Shown here in pieces: positions 63,935 to 64,000 of a stretch of 64,000 nt of DNA. The notes below the pieces were generated by a model. It saw only the letters and a list, made by a program, of their open reading frames with translations, made no database searches and was not told the DNA's origin. Positions within the stretch are counted from its first letter, which is position 1. Every line of letters begins with the position of its first letter. Made by a program: the position numbers and the translations under genes. Source of the stretch: Triatoma infestans (lineage: Eukaryota; Arthropoda; Insecta; Hemiptera; Reduviidae). The DNA is taken from the NCBI GenBank assembly GCA_011037195.1, contig JAAEAF010002350.1:62001-126000 (forward strand), written 5' to 3'.

Positions 63935-64000
63935 AATAATTTTTTTTGGGAGGCACCTATTTGTTAAAAAGCAAACGAACTTTTTCTCAAAGTAGGGTGG

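Overview
This is AT-rich eukaryotic nuclear DNA, most likely from an arthropod and probably an insect. The evidence is a dense mix of Tc1/mariner transposons, Jockey-like, RTE-like and I/R1-like non-LTR retrotransposons, a Helitron helicase remnant, tRNA-derived SINEs, solo LTRs and microsatellites, with no bacterial-style gene packing. I found no host protein-coding gene, rRNA or functional tRNA. Every reading frame I can identify belongs to a mobile element, and nearly all are broken.

Layout. 0.6-1.4 kb: RTE-like reverse transcriptase (RT) fossil. 1.7-3.0 kb: copies of an abundant ~1 kb repeat, called R here. 4.85-5.8 kb: Jockey RT fossil. 5.9-6.3 kb: palindromic element with hammerhead-ribozyme-like arms (family P). 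7.5-9.5 kb: R copy split by an I/R1-like LINE. 10.2-12.1 kb: LTR-like repeats. 13.0-15.4 kb: R copies, a P element and a CR1/Jockey-like LINE. 15.4-19.3 kb: two palindromic hammerhead loci of a second family, with a tandemly duplicated LTR between them. 19.5-20.5 kb: Helitron remnant. 21.0-22.7 kb: R copy split by an RTE LINE. 23.6-25.05 kb: Tc1-like transposon. 25.4-29.4 kb: two related LTR-like repeats and a SINE with a huge poly-C tract. 29.6-31.2 kb: decayed LINE with a SINE. 31.4-33.2 kb: R copy containing a mariner that contains a LINE, with a 553-bp tandem duplication over the junction. 33.7-35.5 kb: R copy split by three insertions. 35.5-43.4 kb: inverted repeat X, one copy of which holds a full-length LINE with intact ORF1 and ORF2 and a 15-bp target-site duplication (TSD). 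43.4-44.4 kb: R copy holding the best P element. 45.3-46.9 kb: R copy with a solo LTR, then a deleted P element. 47.5-48.4 kb: third palindromic hammerhead locus, split by a solo LTR. 50.3-54.7 kb: two near-complete R copies and a partial one. 55-58 kb: RTE fossil and inverted LTR pairs. 58.9-59.7 kb: mariner with a P element. 60.2 kb: hammerhead-like motif. 61.1-61.6 kb: LINE 3' end. 63.0-63.9 kb: R copy.

Two systems stand out. (1) At least three families of palindromic elements carry a minimal hammerhead ribozyme motif in each arm. Five family P loci are flanked by ~11-13 bp direct repeats, which suggests RNA-mediated mobility of the Penelope-like/retrozyme kind. (2) The R family has asymmetric inverted ends, a 3'-terminal hairpin, an internal GT microsatellite, a dimeric core and T-rich insertion sites, resembling Helentron-derived (DINE/HINE-type) elements. 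R copies are the usual host of younger insertions, so R is an old layer. The 36.3-41.1 kb LINE looks youngest.
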